Shown here one piece after another: positions 54,095-63,036 of a stretch of 64,000 bases of DNA. Source of the DNA: Streptomyces akebiae (GTDB lineage: Bacteria > Actinomycetota > Actinomycetes > Streptomycetales > Streptomycetaceae); the NCBI RefSeq assembly GCF_019599145.1, contig NZ_CP080647.1:7998001-8062000 (forward strand). Direction: 5' to 3'. How positions within the stretch are numbered: the first letter of the stretch is position 1; the number at the start of each line of letters is the position of its first letter. Under the pieces are notes generated by a model. It was not told where the DNA came from. It worked only from the letters and a program-made list of their open reading frames with translations, and made no database searches. The translations under genes and the position numbers were made by a program.

Positions 54095-54111
54095 GTCAAC
54101 TTGCTGTTGAC
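54095..54111. promoter_or_regulatory. Short inverted repeat upstream of the cobalamin riboswitch
   Basis: GTCAAC-TTGCT-GTTGAC, a 6-bp perfect inverted repeat just upstream of the riboswitch region. The minus strand contains TTGACG here, which could be the -35 of the cob operon promoter. Operator role not established. Confidence 0.3.
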
Positions 54112-54328
54112 CTGCGGCGCAGCGGTGTGCTCAGCCCCACATCGCTGAAATATGGCCAGACGCCCGAATCGGCTCTTTCTGCGCTCATCTCCACAGCGCC
54201 GGGCGGGAACACTTGAGGGAACGACATTACGAGGACTGAGCGCCGACGAGCGGCAGCGGCTGGGCACGGCGCTCGGGTCGTCGCGGTGGACGCGTGTCGG
54301 CGCGCTGACTTGTGAGGTGGAGGTCAGG

Positions 54329-54535
54329 GTGTTCGACAGGGAGCCCTCGGCGCGGAGTTGGATCAGGAGCAGTTATTCGGGCGAAACCAGCCTGTGCGTG
54401 GAGGCGTCGTTCGAGGAGAGGCGGGTTCTGGTGCGTGACTCGAACTCGAAGAAGAACGCTGTGCTCTCCTTCCGTCACAGCGCGTGGTGTGGTTTTCTGG
54501 CGGGGCTTGTGGACCCGGGAGCGGACGGTTCTTGA
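54329..54535 (+). CDS. DUF397 domain protein
   Basis: 68 residues from the GTG at 54329, with GGAGG five bases upstream; a longer frame from 54152 adds a non-typical N-terminus. SWIRSSYSGETSLCVEASF, VLVRDSNSKKNAVLSFRHSAWCGFLAGL is the DUF397 pattern (WxxSSxSxxxxxCVEVA, RDSK, F). Such small proteins normally follow an XRE/DUF5753 regulator, often WhiJ/BldB-like developmental pairs. Here the nearest XRE gene (55361-56102) is broken and on the other strand. Confidence 0.75.
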   Translation: MFDREPSARSWIRSSYSGETSLCVEASFEERRVLVRDSNSKKNAVLSFRHSAWCGFLAGLVDPGADGS

Positions 54536-54566
54536 AGAACCGTTCGGGGGACGGGAGGTACACGCG

Positions 54567-54878
54567 ATGGAAGATCGGACCAAGGGAACCGCCTCGGCGC
54601 GTGAGCGGGCATCGAGGGGCCGGCGGACGCTGTTGTCCGCCGCCGCGCCGCTGGTGCTCTTCAGCACGGTCGCCGGGGTCCTCGCCGTGGGGGTGGGTGC
54701 TCTCGCCGCCCTGCTGGTGCCGGGGACGGAGGCGCGGGGTGTCGTCTGGCTGGCGGTGACCGCCCTCCTCGCCACGGGGGCGGGCCTGTGGTGGGGGCTC
54801 ACTCCGGTCACGGAGCGGCTGAGGGCCCTGGACCGGGCTCTGGTCGGGGCTCGCCCGCGGGGGCCGGAGGAGCGCTGA
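54567..54878 (+). CDS. Small two-helix membrane protein
   Basis: 103 residues from the ATG at 54567 (GGGAGG upstream). A basic N-terminus, then two hydrophobic helices (about 22-50 and 58-77), then a short basic tail. No family recognised. Its 3' end overlaps the convergent gene at 54808-55167 by 71 bp. Confidence 0.5.
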   Translation: MEDRTKGTASARERASRGRRTLLSAAAPLVLFSTVAGVLAVGVGALAALLVPGTEARGVVWLAVTALLATGAGLWWGLTPVTERLRALDRALVGARPRGPEER

Positions 54879-55167
54879 GGCCGACGGGCCGCGCGGCATC
54901 GGCGCGGGCGCGCAGCACCTTGCCGATGCCCGCCGCGAGCGAGGTGAGCAGAGCGGCGGCGATCGCCCCGGTGATCGCCGTGGTGAGCGGTGTCGTGGCG
55001 TCGAACCGGGTCGTGGGTACGACGCGACCGGCCACGGCGATGCTCAGCAGCAGGACGCTGGCGCAGAACGTGCCCAGTAACAGACGGGCGGACAGGAGCC
55101 GTATCTCGCCGTCGACCCGGGCACTCTCCACCCGGATGAGCGCCTCCGCCCACTCCGACTCCTGCAT
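54808..55167 (-). CDS. Small two-helix membrane protein
   Basis: 119 residues with N-terminal amphipathic stretch (ESEWAEALIRVESARVDGEIRLLSARL), two helices (about 28-50 and 62-80) and a Pro/Ala-rich tail. No family recognised. Convergent and overlapping with the membrane protein at 54567-54878. Confidence 0.5.
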   Translation of the reverse strand: MQESEWAEALIRVESARVDGEIRLLSARLLLGTFCASVLLLSIAVAGRVVPTTRFDATTPLTTAITGAIAAALLTSLAAGIGKVLRARADAARPVGLSAPPAPAGEPRPEPGPGPSAAP

Positions 55168-55360
55168 GGCTTAGGCCTTCAGCGTGCAGTCGTCCAGTGG
55201 GGCAGGACCGCCGGACCCCGGGGGGCCGGCCGGGGGAGGACCGTCCGGATCTCCGTCGCCCGGAACGGCGCGGCGCGCCGTCAGCCGCCTCCACCACTCT
55301 GCCAACCGAAGACCGCCATGGGCCCTCCCCCCGATTCCGCCGGGCGTCCCGGCCCGGTGC

Positions 55361-56102
55361 TCAGTCGTTGTCCAGGCTCTCCCGGACCGTGTCGAGGAAC
55401 TCGATCATCCGGTCGCCTTCGTGCGCGTTGTCGCTGATGTCCGCGAAGCACTCCTGGTGGCGGACGGTGAGATCGAGATCCTCGCGGTTCGACAGCCCGC
55501 CGTTGGGGCCCTCCAGGTAGAGCAGGTCGTCGTCGTCCCTGAACCCGAGCAGGATGAACGGGCTGAGGGTGCTGAAGTGCGCCCCCGCCGTGAACGGCAG
55601 CAGCCGGATGCCCATCCGGGGGCGCCCGGCCAGCGCCTTCACGTGGTCCAGCTGTTGACGCATGACGCGGGGGCCGCCGATCACCCGCCGTACGGCGGCC
55701 TCGTCCAGGACGACGTCGATGCGCGGGCCCGCGTCGGAGTCGATCAGGCGTTCCTGTCGGGCGAGGCGGAGCTCCACCGACCGGCGGACGTCGGTGGGTT
55801 CCGACGTGGGGGGAGAGGAGGGCGGTGGCGTAGTCCTCGGTGTGCAGGAGGCCGGGGAGCACGATGGGGTTGTGGACGCGGATGGAGGTCGCGGCCCCCT
55901 CGTAGCCCAGATACTGGGCGAAGGGCTGGGAGACCAGGTTTCCCCAGGGGGCCCACCACGACGGCCCCTTCGAGCCCCGTGCGGCCTCTTCCAACTCGCT
56001 CACCAGCGCCGGATCCGTGATCCCGTACTGCTGGATGAGCGCCCGGACGTCGGTGACGCTGACCCCGACCGTGCCGGCCTCGATGCGCAGGACAATAGAC
56101 AA
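55361..56102 (-). pseudogene. XRE-family regulator with DUF5753 domain, truncated and frameshifted
   Basis: The remaining protein starts inside the helix-turn-helix (LRIEAGTVGVSVTDVRALIQQYGITDP) with its first ~35 residues lost, then SWWAPWGNLVSQPFAQYLGYEGAATSIRVHNPIVLPGLLHTEDYATALL. A one-base insertion in the run of six G at 55808-55813 breaks the frame. The rest is readable from there: ELRLARQERLIDSDAGPRIDVVLDEAAVRRVIGG to the stop at 55361. The missing 5' end coincides with an 18-bp terminator hairpin. The DUF397 gene nearby may be its former partner. Confidence 0.75.
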
Positions 56103-56141
56103 ACCCCTCGTACCGGGTCAAACGGTACGAGGGGTTTGTCT
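56097..56141 (-). terminator. Terminator downstream of the pitH operon
   Basis: An 18-bp perfect inverted repeat (56097-56114 with 56124-56141; arms AGACAAACCCCTCGTACC) with a 9-base loop. It follows the stop of the small membrane protein gene at 56179 on the minus strand, so it most likely ends the pitH transcript. The broken XRE gene begins inside it. Confidence 0.7.
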
Positions 56142-56178
56142 GTGTGTGTCGTGCGAGGTGGGAGGGGTGAACGGGGCC

Positions 56179-56400
56179 TCAGGCCATGATCAGGTAGATC
56201 CCGTAACCCACCGCCGCCGTGCAGGCCGCGAAGCAGGCGTACGCCGCTGTCGTGGCGAGCGCGGGCGACGTGCCCGCGGTGGTCGCCGCCTCCCGCTTGG
56301 AGAGGCCGACGATCCCCAGGGTGAAGAGGCCGACGAGGGCCACGGTGACCACGAGGCTGACTCCGAAGACGGAGCCGAGGGCTGCCCAGTCGATGTGCAT
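56179..56400 (-). CDS. Small membrane protein downstream of pitH
   Basis: 73 residues, two hydrophobic helices (about 8-32 and 48-72). No catalytic motif. Starts 30 bp after pitH on the same strand and shares its terminator, so it is probably co-expressed with the phosphate transporter. Function unknown. Confidence 0.65.
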   Translation of the reverse strand: MHIDWAALGSVFGVSLVVTVALVGLFTLGIVGLSKREAATTAGTSPALATTAAYACFAACTAAVGYGIYLIMA

Positions 56401-56430
56401 GTGGTGATCTTCCTCAGGAGGTCGCGGGGC

Positions 56431-57699
56431 TCAGAGGGCGGGTGTCGGCGTGGACGAGTTCGCCGGGGACGTGGTCTCGGCGGCGGTCGCGGCCGCGGGG
56501 ACCGGGATGGTCGCCGAGAGGTCCTCGGTGACGGTGACGGTGCCGGCGGGCGGTGGCGTCACGGCGGCCATCGCCGTGGTCACCACGCCGGGCGGCTCCT
56601 CGGTGTCGTTGACGTTCGTGTGGTCGACGACCTCACGGCGGGAGACCACCCAGATCGCGGCGCTGGAGGCGACGAGGAAGACCGCGACGACGGCCGTGCC
56701 CCAGGCGCCGAAGGACGTCACCCACTCGGCGAGCGCGGCCACCAGCGCGGCGGCCGGCAGGGTCAGACCCCAGGCGACGAACATCCGGGTCGCGGTGGAC
56801 CAGCGGACCACCCCGCCCTTGCGGCCGAGGCCCGCGCCCATCACCGCACCGGAGACCGAGTGCGTGGTGGAGAGCGAGAAGCCGAGGTGCGAGGAGGCCA
56901 GGATGACCGTGGCCGCGCTGGTCTGGGCGGCGAAGCCCTGCTGCGGCTGGAGGTCGGTCAGACCCTTGCCCATCGTGCGGATGATGCGCCAGCCGCCCAG
57001 GTAGGTGCCGAGCGCGATGGCGAGACCGGCGGAGACGATGACCCACACGGGCGGGTCGGAGTCGGGCGCGAGGGCGCCGCCGGCCACCAGGGCGAGGGTG
57101 ATGATGCCCATCGTCTTCTGGGCGTCGTTCGTGCCGTGGGCCAGCGAGACCAGGCCCGCGGAGGCGATCTGACCGGCGCGGTAGCCCTTGCCGGAGGCCT
57201 TCTCGCTCGTGTGCTGTCCGAGCCTGTACGTCAGCCGGGTGGCGAGCATCGCCGCGATGCCGGCCACCAGCGGGGCCGCCACGGCGGGGATCAGCACCTT
57301 GGTGACGAGCACGTCGCCGTGCACACCACCGAGGCCGACCGAGGCGATGGTGGCGCCGACGAGGCCACCCATCAGGGCGTGCGAGGAACTGGAGGGGAGC
57401 CCCACCAGCCAGGTCAGCAGGTTCCAGAGGATGGCGCCGACGAGCGCCGCGAATATGACCTCTGGCTGTATCCCGGACTCGTCGACGAGTCCCTTGGAGA
57501 TGGTGTTGGCGACCTCGATGGACAGGAACGCGCCGACAAGGTTGAGCACGGCGGACATGGCCACCGCGACCTTGGGCTTCATTGCGCCGGTCGAGATGGT
57601 GGTGGCCATCGCGTTGGCGGTGTCGTGGAAACCGTTCGTAAAATCGAACGCGAGCGCGGTGATGACCACGATCGCGAGGATCAGCGAGAAGTTTTCCAT
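56431..57699 (-). CDS. pitH: Low-affinity inorganic phosphate transporter (PiT family)
   Basis: 422 residues, about ten helices in two homologous halves: ALAFDFTNGFHDTANAMATTI (first repeat signature) and ISAGLVSLAHGTNDAQKTMGII (second). PiT carriers import phosphate, often as metal-phosphate, with a cation. The C-terminus is a Thr/Pro/Ala-rich tail. A PHO box of tandem 11-bp units lies 37 bp upstream, so PhoP should regulate it. Confidence 0.93.
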   Translation of the reverse strand: MENFSLILAIVVITALAFDFTNGFHDTANAMATTISTGAMKPKVAVAMSAVLNLVGAFLSIEVANTISKGLVDESGIQPEVIFAALVGAILWNLLTWLVGLPSSSSHALMGGLVGATIASVGLGGVHGDVLVTKVLIPAVAAPLVAGIAAMLATRLTYRLGQHTSEKASGKGYRAGQIASAGLVSLAHGTNDAQKTMGIITLALVAGGALAPDSDPPVWVIVSAGLAIALGTYLGGWRIIRTMGKGLTDLQPQQGFAAQTSAATVILASSHLGFSLSTTHSVSGAVMGAGLGRKGGVVRWSTATRMFVAWGLTLPAAALVAALAEWVTSFGAWGTAVVAVFLVASSAAIWVVSRREVVDHTNVNDTEEPPGVVTTAMAAVTPPPAGTVTVTEDLSATIPVPAAATAAETTSPANSSTPTPAL

Positions 57700-57735
57700 T
57701 TACCCGGGCTTCTTTCGGACGTCAGTGGCATGTGG

Positions 57736-57768
57736 ACCGTAGGCAACCTGGGTGAACGGAAGATGAAC
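57736..57768 (-). promoter_or_regulatory. PHO box (PhoP site) upstream of pitH
   Basis: On the minus strand three 11-bp direct units: GTTCATCTTCC (57768-57758), GTTCACCCAGG (57757-57747) and a weaker TTGCCTACGGT (57746-57736). GTTCACC direct repeats are the Streptomyces PhoP binding pattern. Confidence 0.75.
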
Positions 57769-57889
57769 TGGGGCAGGCGCGCGGGTGTAATGAACGAGGT
57801 GCCGCCGCTCCGCTTGTGGGCCGGTGGGCGGCCAGGGCCTGGCGGAGCGGCGGTCCGGCCTTCGAACTCAGGCGGAATGGCGAGATCCG

Positions 57890-58636
57890 CTACCCCTTCG
57901 CGAACCTCTTCAGCCGGTTCGTCGACCCGTTGAAGAGGTTCTGGTCACCCGGCAGGCTCCCGCTGCCGTTGTCGTACTGCCAGATCGTCCAGTACTTCCA
58001 CCCCGCGGGCAGTTCCCCCGCGCCGCCGGCGTCGTAGCGGGCCAGCCACAGCGCGTGGTCGCCGAAGGCCGCGCTGTCGCCGGTGCAGGTCTTCCACCAG
58101 TGGGTGGTGGTGTAGATCACCGGGCGGCGGCCCGTGAGGCGCTTCACCTCGTCGCTGAACGACTTGATCCAGCCGACCATGGCGCTGTCGCTCAGGCCGT
58201 AGCACTTCCTCTTCCTGTCGTACGGGTTGTATTCGATGTCGAGCGCCGGCGGCAGCGTCCAGCCGTCCGCGCGCCAGCCGCCCCCGTTGTTCACGAAGTA
58301 GCGGGCCTGGGTCTTCCCGGACGACCGGTGGGGAAGTGCGAAGTGGTACGCGCCGCGGATCAGCCCCGCCTCGCGCGAGCCGTTGTACTGCTGGCCGAAG
58401 TACGGGTTGCGGTAGGTGGTGGACTCGGTCGCCTTGACGTAGACGAACCGGGCGCCCTTCGCCTTCGCGCTCGACCAGTTCACCTTCTTCTGGTGCGAGG
58501 AGACGTCGTGCCCCCTGGGCTTGGCGGCGGCCGAGACGGGGATCTCGGCAAGAGCGGTCCCCCCGAGGGCGAGCGCCGCGACGGAGGCGGCGAAGGCGCG
58601 GTTGCGGCGACGGGACGGCTTGGGAGCTGTGGCCAT
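57890..58636 (-). CDS. Secreted GH25 lysozyme (muramidase)
   Basis: 248 residues from the ATG at 58636 (the ATG at 58639 and a longer frame to 58672 are alternatives; GGGGGGA precedes). Signal peptide with basic SRRRNRAFAASVAALALGG (about 1-38). GH25 fold: GHDVSSHQ (catalytic D44) and ALDIEYNP (D133, E135), followed by YTTTHWWKTCTGDSAAFGDHALWLARYD. Cleaves the glycan strands of peptidoglycan. Monocistronic. Confidence 0.9.
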   Translation of the reverse strand: MATAPKPSRRRNRAFAASVAALALGGTALAEIPVSAAAKPRGHDVSSHQKKVNWSSAKAKGARFVYVKATESTTYRNPYFGQQYNGSREAGLIRGAYHFALPHRSSGKTQARYFVNNGGGWRADGWTLPPALDIEYNPYDRKRKCYGLSDSAMVGWIKSFSDEVKRLTGRRPVIYTTTHWWKTCTGDSAAFGDHALWLARYDAGGAGELPAGWKYWTIWQYDNGSGSLPGDQNLFNGSTNRLKRFAKG

Positions 58637-58831
58637 CATTCCCCCCGGAATGGCGATTGTGCGACAAAACATCCGGAGATTACTGGAAGATCACTGAATC
58701 TCGCTCGATCATCGGCCAATCGCCAACTCCGAGTGGGGTATGCGTATATGGCGCCTTCCGCGGGGCCGTGATACGCCCGCGGCGCCTCCGCCGGGTGCCC
58801 GTCACCGGCAGCCGCCTGGCAGGATCGCGGC

Positions 58832-59563
58832 ATGGTCGAGCAGCAGGGGAACGCCCGGGGCGAGCGGGGCGCGGTCGAGGTTCCGCGAGGCGCGCGGGGC
58901 GAGCGGCGGAGCGCTGTGCCGGACGACGTGGCGCACACGTGGGACGAGCTCGTCACGACGGCCCGCCGGACGGTGGCCGAGGGCCTGGTCGTGGGCACCT
59001 CGGGGAACGTGTCCGTGCGCGTCGGGGACACCGTCCTGGTCACACCGACGGGAGTGCCGTACGACCGTCTGACCCCGGACGACGTGACGGGTGTGGACCT
59101 CTCGGGCCGGCAGGTCCTCGGCACCCTCCGCCCGACGAGCGAACTCCCCATGCACCTGGCGATCCACGGCACCACCGACGCCCGCGCCGTCGTCCACACC
59201 CACGCGGTCCACGCGACGGCCGTCTCCACCCTCGTGAGCGAGCTGCCGCTGATCCACTACATGTCCGCCGCCCTCGGCGGACCGGTCCGGGTCGCTCCCT
59301 ACGCGACCTACGGCACCCCTGAGTTGGCCGAGAACATGCTCCGCGCTTTGACAGGGCGCACCGGGTGTCTCCTGCAGAACCACGGCACGATCACCTACGG
59401 AAGCACCCTCGCCGAGGCCTACGACCGCACGGCCCAGCTCGAATGGATGTCCAGAGTCTGGCTGACGGCGTCCTCCGTCCCGGGCCGCACCCCGCACCTC
59501 CTCACCCCCGACCAACTGGCGAAAGCCGGCGCCCGCCTCCGCGACTACGGCCAGCCGGGCTAG
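58832..59563 (+). CDS. Class II aldolase/adducin-family protein (fuculose-phosphate-aldolase-like)
   Basis: 243 residues with an Arg/Gly-rich lead (1-30). The aldolase core has GTSGNVSVRVGD, PTSELPMHLAIH (E104, general base), VVHTHAVHA (H122, H124) and LLQNHGT (H184), giving the zinc site of L-fuculose-1-phosphate/L-ribulose-5-phosphate aldolases and epimerases. The substrate is unclear. It stands alone. Confidence 0.85.
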   Translation: MVEQQGNARGERGAVEVPRGARGERRSAVPDDVAHTWDELVTTARRTVAEGLVVGTSGNVSVRVGDTVLVTPTGVPYDRLTPDDVTGVDLSGRQVLGTLRPTSELPMHLAIHGTTDARAVVHTHAVHATAVSTLVSELPLIHYMSAALGGPVRVAPYATYGTPELAENMLRALTGRTGCLLQNHGTITYGSTLAEAYDRTAQLEWMSRVWLTASSVPGRTPHLLTPDQLAKAGARLRDYGQPG

Positions 59564-59780
59564 GTCCTGTCGACCCTGCCGTCGCCGCCCGGCCGACGGA
59601 CCTCGTCGCGCTCGACCACCCCCTCTTCGGGAGCTCCCCTGGCCCCGGCGTTCTCCGCCGCGGCGCTGTCCGACCCCGTTCGGCCTCTCGGCGGTCGTCG
59701 GCTCACGGGGGCATGCGCGCATCAGGTCCGCGCACCCGCCGCTCCGGTCACTCCGGAGTGCCTGCCCACTGGCCGCAAGG

Positions 59781-60932
59781 GTGGTCGGCCAGGACACTGG
59801 AGGCGTGGGTGCAGTCAAAGCGGCGGTCGCCGCGGTCGGGGTCGCGTTCGCGGCCGGTGCGGCCAGTGTCGCAGCGGGCCGGCTGGCCAGCGACGTAGCG
59901 CTGAAGGCGCCGCCGGGCGAACCGCTGCCCACCGAACCCCGGCTGACCGTGCACGCCACCGCCGCCGGACGCATCGTCCTGACCCGCGCCTTCGCCTCCC
60001 AGCGCCCCGGTGTCTACGGCCTCACCGGCGACGACTCCCACGCGGTCGTCGGCGCCGTCCTCGACGGCGCCCCGCACGCCCCCGACACGGTCGTCCGCCG
60101 CCTGGAGCGCGTCACCCACGGCACCCTGGAGCCGGGCGACAAGGTGTGGCTCACCCCCGGCCTCCACCGCGGCGACCCGCGCACCGCGCTCGGCCTCGAC
60201 CACGACGACGTCGAGATCCCCGGCGAACTCGGCACCCTGCCCGCCTGGTTCGTACCCGGGCACCGGGACATCTGGGTGATCGCCGTGCACGGACTGGGCA
60301 CCACCCGCGAACACCCCATGAACGTCATGGAGTTCCTGCACCGCCACCACTTCCCGGTGCTCACCCTCGCCTACCGCGGCGACCCGGGCGCCCCCCGCTC
60401 CCCGGACGGCCTGAACCACCTCGGCGAGACCGAGTGGCGCGACGTGGACGCCGCCGTCCGCCACGCCGTCCGGTTCGGCGCCGAACGGGTCGTCCTGCTC
60501 GGCTGGTCCACCGGCGCCACCATGGCCCTGCGCGCCGCCACCCGCTCCCCGCTGCGCGACCGCGTCGCCGGACTCGTCCTGGACTCGCCGGTGCTCGACT
60601 GGGCGGCCACCCTGCGCGCCCTCGCCGCCGCCCGCCGCACCCCCGGTGCCCTGCTGCCGCTCGCGGTCCGCGCCGCCCAGGGCCGCACCGGACTGCGCGC
60701 CGCCCCCACCGGCGAGGACACCGACTCCTCGGGGCTCAGGACACCGACCCTGCTCTTCCACGGCCCCGACGACACCGTCGCGCCCTGGGGCCCCTCCCAG
60801 CGCCTCGCCGCCCGCCGCCCCGACCGGGTCACCCTCCGCACGGTCCGCCACGCCCCGCACGGCGCCATGTGGAACGCCGACCCCAAGGCCTACGAAGAGG
60901 CCCTCCGCCGCTTCCTCACCCCGCTGGTGTAG
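59781..60932 (+). CDS. Membrane-anchored alpha/beta hydrolase
   Basis: 383 residues. An N-terminal hydrophobic segment (about 10-33) may anchor it. After a beta-rich part, DIWVIAVHGLGTTREHPM is an oxyanion stretch, VVLLGWSTGATMALRAA the nucleophile elbow (GWSTG), and HGPDDTVAPWGPSQRLA and HAPHGAMWN carry the acid and histidine. Substrate unknown. The start is uncertain; a GTG at 59805 is an alternative. Confidence 0.75.
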   Translation: MVGQDTGGVGAVKAAVAAVGVAFAAGAASVAAGRLASDVALKAPPGEPLPTEPRLTVHATAAGRIVLTRAFASQRPGVYGLTGDDSHAVVGAVLDGAPHAPDTVVRRLERVTHGTLEPGDKVWLTPGLHRGDPRTALGLDHDDVEIPGELGTLPAWFVPGHRDIWVIAVHGLGTTREHPMNVMEFLHRHHFPVLTLAYRGDPGAPRSPDGLNHLGETEWRDVDAAVRHAVRFGAERVVLLGWSTGATMALRAATRSPLRDRVAGLVLDSPVLDWAATLRALAAARRTPGALLPLAVRAAQGRTGLRAAPTGEDTDSSGLRTPTLLFHGPDDTVAPWGPSQRLAARRPDRVTLRTVRHAPHGAMWNADPKAYEEALRRFLTPLV

Positions 60933-60998
60933 GGCCGCGCACGGCCGGCACAGGACGGGGAGGCGCCGCGGAATCGCCCCGCCAGAGAGAGGTACGCC

Positions 60999-61099
60999 AC
61001 ATTCCGTTTAGCGTCGGACCAAGGCGATCCTCCTCGGTGCGGACCCCTGGGAAGACCCGTGCGTTGGCCACCCCTGTCGCCCGCTGTGACATTCCGTTT
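60999..61099 (+). repeat. Direct repeat of ACATTCCGTTT
   Basis: The 11-mer ACATTCCGTTT occurs at 60999-61009 and again at 61089-61099 (90 bp apart), each followed a few bases on by a TCGGACC/TCCGACC-like block. Both are in the spacer before the gene at 61134. They look like two binding sites for one regulator. Confidence 0.35.
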
Positions 61100-61133
61100 G
61101 GGTTTTCCGACCGTCAACCGGAAGACTGCCCCC

Positions 61134-62579
61134 GTGACGTCCCGTAATCCGCGCGACTCCAGGCTCCGACTCGTCAGCCCGCGAACCCTGGCCGCCGCTC
61201 CCCGAGCAGCAGTGACCCAGCGCCGCCGACCGGCTCCCCGGCCCCCGGAGGGCACACCGCCGCCCGTGGAACTCGCCCGCATGGCCCGCGCCGTCCTGGC
61301 GGACGCGGCCCGCGTCGCCCGCTGGGCCGATGCCGCCCTGCGCCCCGGCCGCGAGGGCGCGAGCCCCGACGGCAAGGGCACCCTCTCCGCCGCGACCGCC
61401 GAACGGGCCGCCGCCGAGCTGGGGCTGACCCCGGCTCAGGTCCGCCACGACTGGGACACGGCACGTCTGGCCGGCCTGGTCGAGGTGCACGGCGACAGCG
61501 CGCGACCCGGCTGGCGTCTGCGTGCCTGGAACCGTGACGACAGCGCCGTACTGCGCGGCTGGGTCGCGTTCTTCGACGCCTGGTCCATCGCCTATCCGGA
61601 GCCCGAGGACCGGGAGCCGGCGGCGGTCGCCGAGGTCGTCTCGGCCATGCCCCAGGTCCTCTCCTTCCTCCAGCTCTCCGCCGGGCCCGTCCCCGTGGAG
61701 CAGCTCCTCGACCTCCTGGCACAGCGGGTCACCGAACTGCGCACCGAGCGCTGCGAAGTCCCCTACGTCCCACCCGTCGCCCACCACCCTTCTGACGAGG
61801 CGCTCCGCGCCGCCCCCGCCGATTCCGAGCCCGCCGCGGAGCCCACGGCCGAGGACACCCCCCTCGCCCCGCTCCTCGACTGGTCCCTGCGCGCCCTCGC
61901 CTCCGTCGGCGCCCTCACCTACGGCGACGGCCAGGCCACCCTCACCCCGCTCGGCAGCTGGGCGGTCTGGGTCAAGCTCGAACAGATCTGTGTCGCCGCG
62001 CAGAGCCCCGCCGGGAACATCGAGGTCTCCGCCGAGGACATGCTCAGAGGCTGCGCCCAGCTCCGGCCGAACGCGGCCCGCGCCGAGTACCGCGCCTGGC
62101 TCGCCGCCCGCCCCGTCGGCGGCGCCGTCACCGAACTCATCGACGCCGCCCGCGGCGAGGACGCCCTCATCCGGGGCCTGGCCTTCGAGGCCCTGCGGGT
62201 CGTCGGCGCCCCCGCCGAGCCCGACGTCCGCACGGTCGCCGACGAGACCCCGCTGCGCCCCTACGCCCTGCTGTGGCTCGCCGAGCACGAGGGCGCCGAC
62301 CCCGAGGACGCGCACGAGGTCCTCACCCGGGAGGAGTCCACCTGGCTCTGGGTCGACACGGCCGCCGCCGTCGCCGACCACGGCGAGGCACCCCTGCTCG
62401 TACGGCATCTGGAGTCCGCGGTGCAGCCCACGGTCCCCGCGCTGCTCGACGAGGTCCGCGCGGTCGGCCACCCCCGCACCGTCCAGGTCCTGGTCGCCCT
62501 CGCCGCGGCCCACCCCGATCCGGCCCTCGCCAAGGCCGTCCGCCGTGCCGCCTTCCAGGTGCACACCGGAGGCAGCTGA
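61134..62579 (+). CDS. Conserved hypothetical protein
   Basis: 481 residues from the GTG at 61134; a longer frame to 61059 would swallow the second ACATTCCGTTT repeat. A Pro/Arg-rich lead is followed by mostly helical sequence: VELARMARAVLADAARVARWADAAL, a winged-helix-like AATAERAAAELGLTPAQVRHDWDTARLAGLVEV and later LTPLGSWAVWVKLE. The end (GHPRTVQVLVALAAAHPDPALAKAVRRAAFQ) resembles HEAT-like repeats. No enzyme motif and no signal peptide. Similar proteins are common in Streptomyces but without an assigned role, as far as I recall. Confidence 0.6.
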   Translation: MTSRNPRDSRLRLVSPRTLAAAPRAAVTQRRRPAPRPPEGTPPPVELARMARAVLADAARVARWADAALRPGREGASPDGKGTLSAATAERAAAELGLTPAQVRHDWDTARLAGLVEVHGDSARPGWRLRAWNRDDSAVLRGWVAFFDAWSIAYPEPEDREPAAVAEVVSAMPQVLSFLQLSAGPVPVEQLLDLLAQRVTELRTERCEVPYVPPVAHHPSDEALRAAPADSEPAAEPTAEDTPLAPLLDWSLRALASVGALTYGDGQATLTPLGSWAVWVKLEQICVAAQSPAGNIEVSAEDMLRGCAQLRPNAARAEYRAWLAARPVGGAVTELIDAARGEDALIRGLAFEALRVVGAPAEPDVRTVADETPLRPYALLWLAEHEGADPEDAHEVLTREESTWLWVDTAAAVADHGEAPLLVRHLESAVQPTVPALLDEVRAVGHPRTVQVLVALAAAHPDPALAKAVRRAAFQVHTGGS

Positions 62580-62622
62580 CCCGGCCGACGGGGCCGCGTG
62601 CGCCCGACCGCCCGCGCGGGTG

Positions 62623-63036
62623 TCAGCCGCCCGTCTCGGGGGCGTACGTGCCGAAGCTCCACACATTGCCCTCGGCGTCCCGGGCCATGTAGTCCCGGGA
62701 GCCGTAGTCCTGGTCCGTCGGGGGCATCAGGATCTCCACGCCGTGCTCCACGGCCCGCCGGTGGTGGGCGTCCACGTCGTCCACGACGACGTACACCCCG
62801 GTGGGCCCCGCGCCCTTCATCGCGCCGTCGAAGACACTGCCGCTGCCCTTGGAACCGATCATCACCGCGCCGTTGCCCTGCGTCAGCTCCGCGTGCCGCA
62901 CGATGCCGTCCTCGCCCTCGTACACCGAGAGCTCGGCGAAGCCCAACGCCTCCGTGAGCTGCCTGACGGCGGCCTTGGCGTCCGCGTAGAGCAGCGTCGG
63001 ATAGATACTCGGGCGGCCGTCGCCCCTGCCTGCCAT
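62623..63036 (-). CDS. VOC-family (glyoxalase/bleomycin-resistance-like) protein
   Basis: 137 residues from the ATG at 63036. A single VOC-type module pair: YPTLLYADAKAAVRQLTEALGFAEL, then HAELTQGNGAVMIG, GVYVVVDDVDAHHRRAVEHGVEI and DYGSRDYMARDAEGNVWSFGTY. This is the PhnB/glyoxalase-like subgroup that often lacks a clear metal triad. Substrate unknown. It is divergent from the ABC-F gene. Confidence 0.8.
   Translation of the reverse strand: MAGRGDGRPSIYPTLLYADAKAAVRQLTEALGFAELSVYEGEDGIVRHAELTQGNGAVMIGSKGSGSVFDGAMKGAGPTGVYVVVDDVDAHHRRAVEHGVEILMPPTDQDYGSRDYMARDAEGNVWSFGTYAPETGG

Noticed and set aside
56097..56141. Transposon end or attachment site at the 18-bp inverted repeat
   Set aside because: No transposase or integrase nearby and no matching second copy; position after the pitH operon is explained by a terminator.
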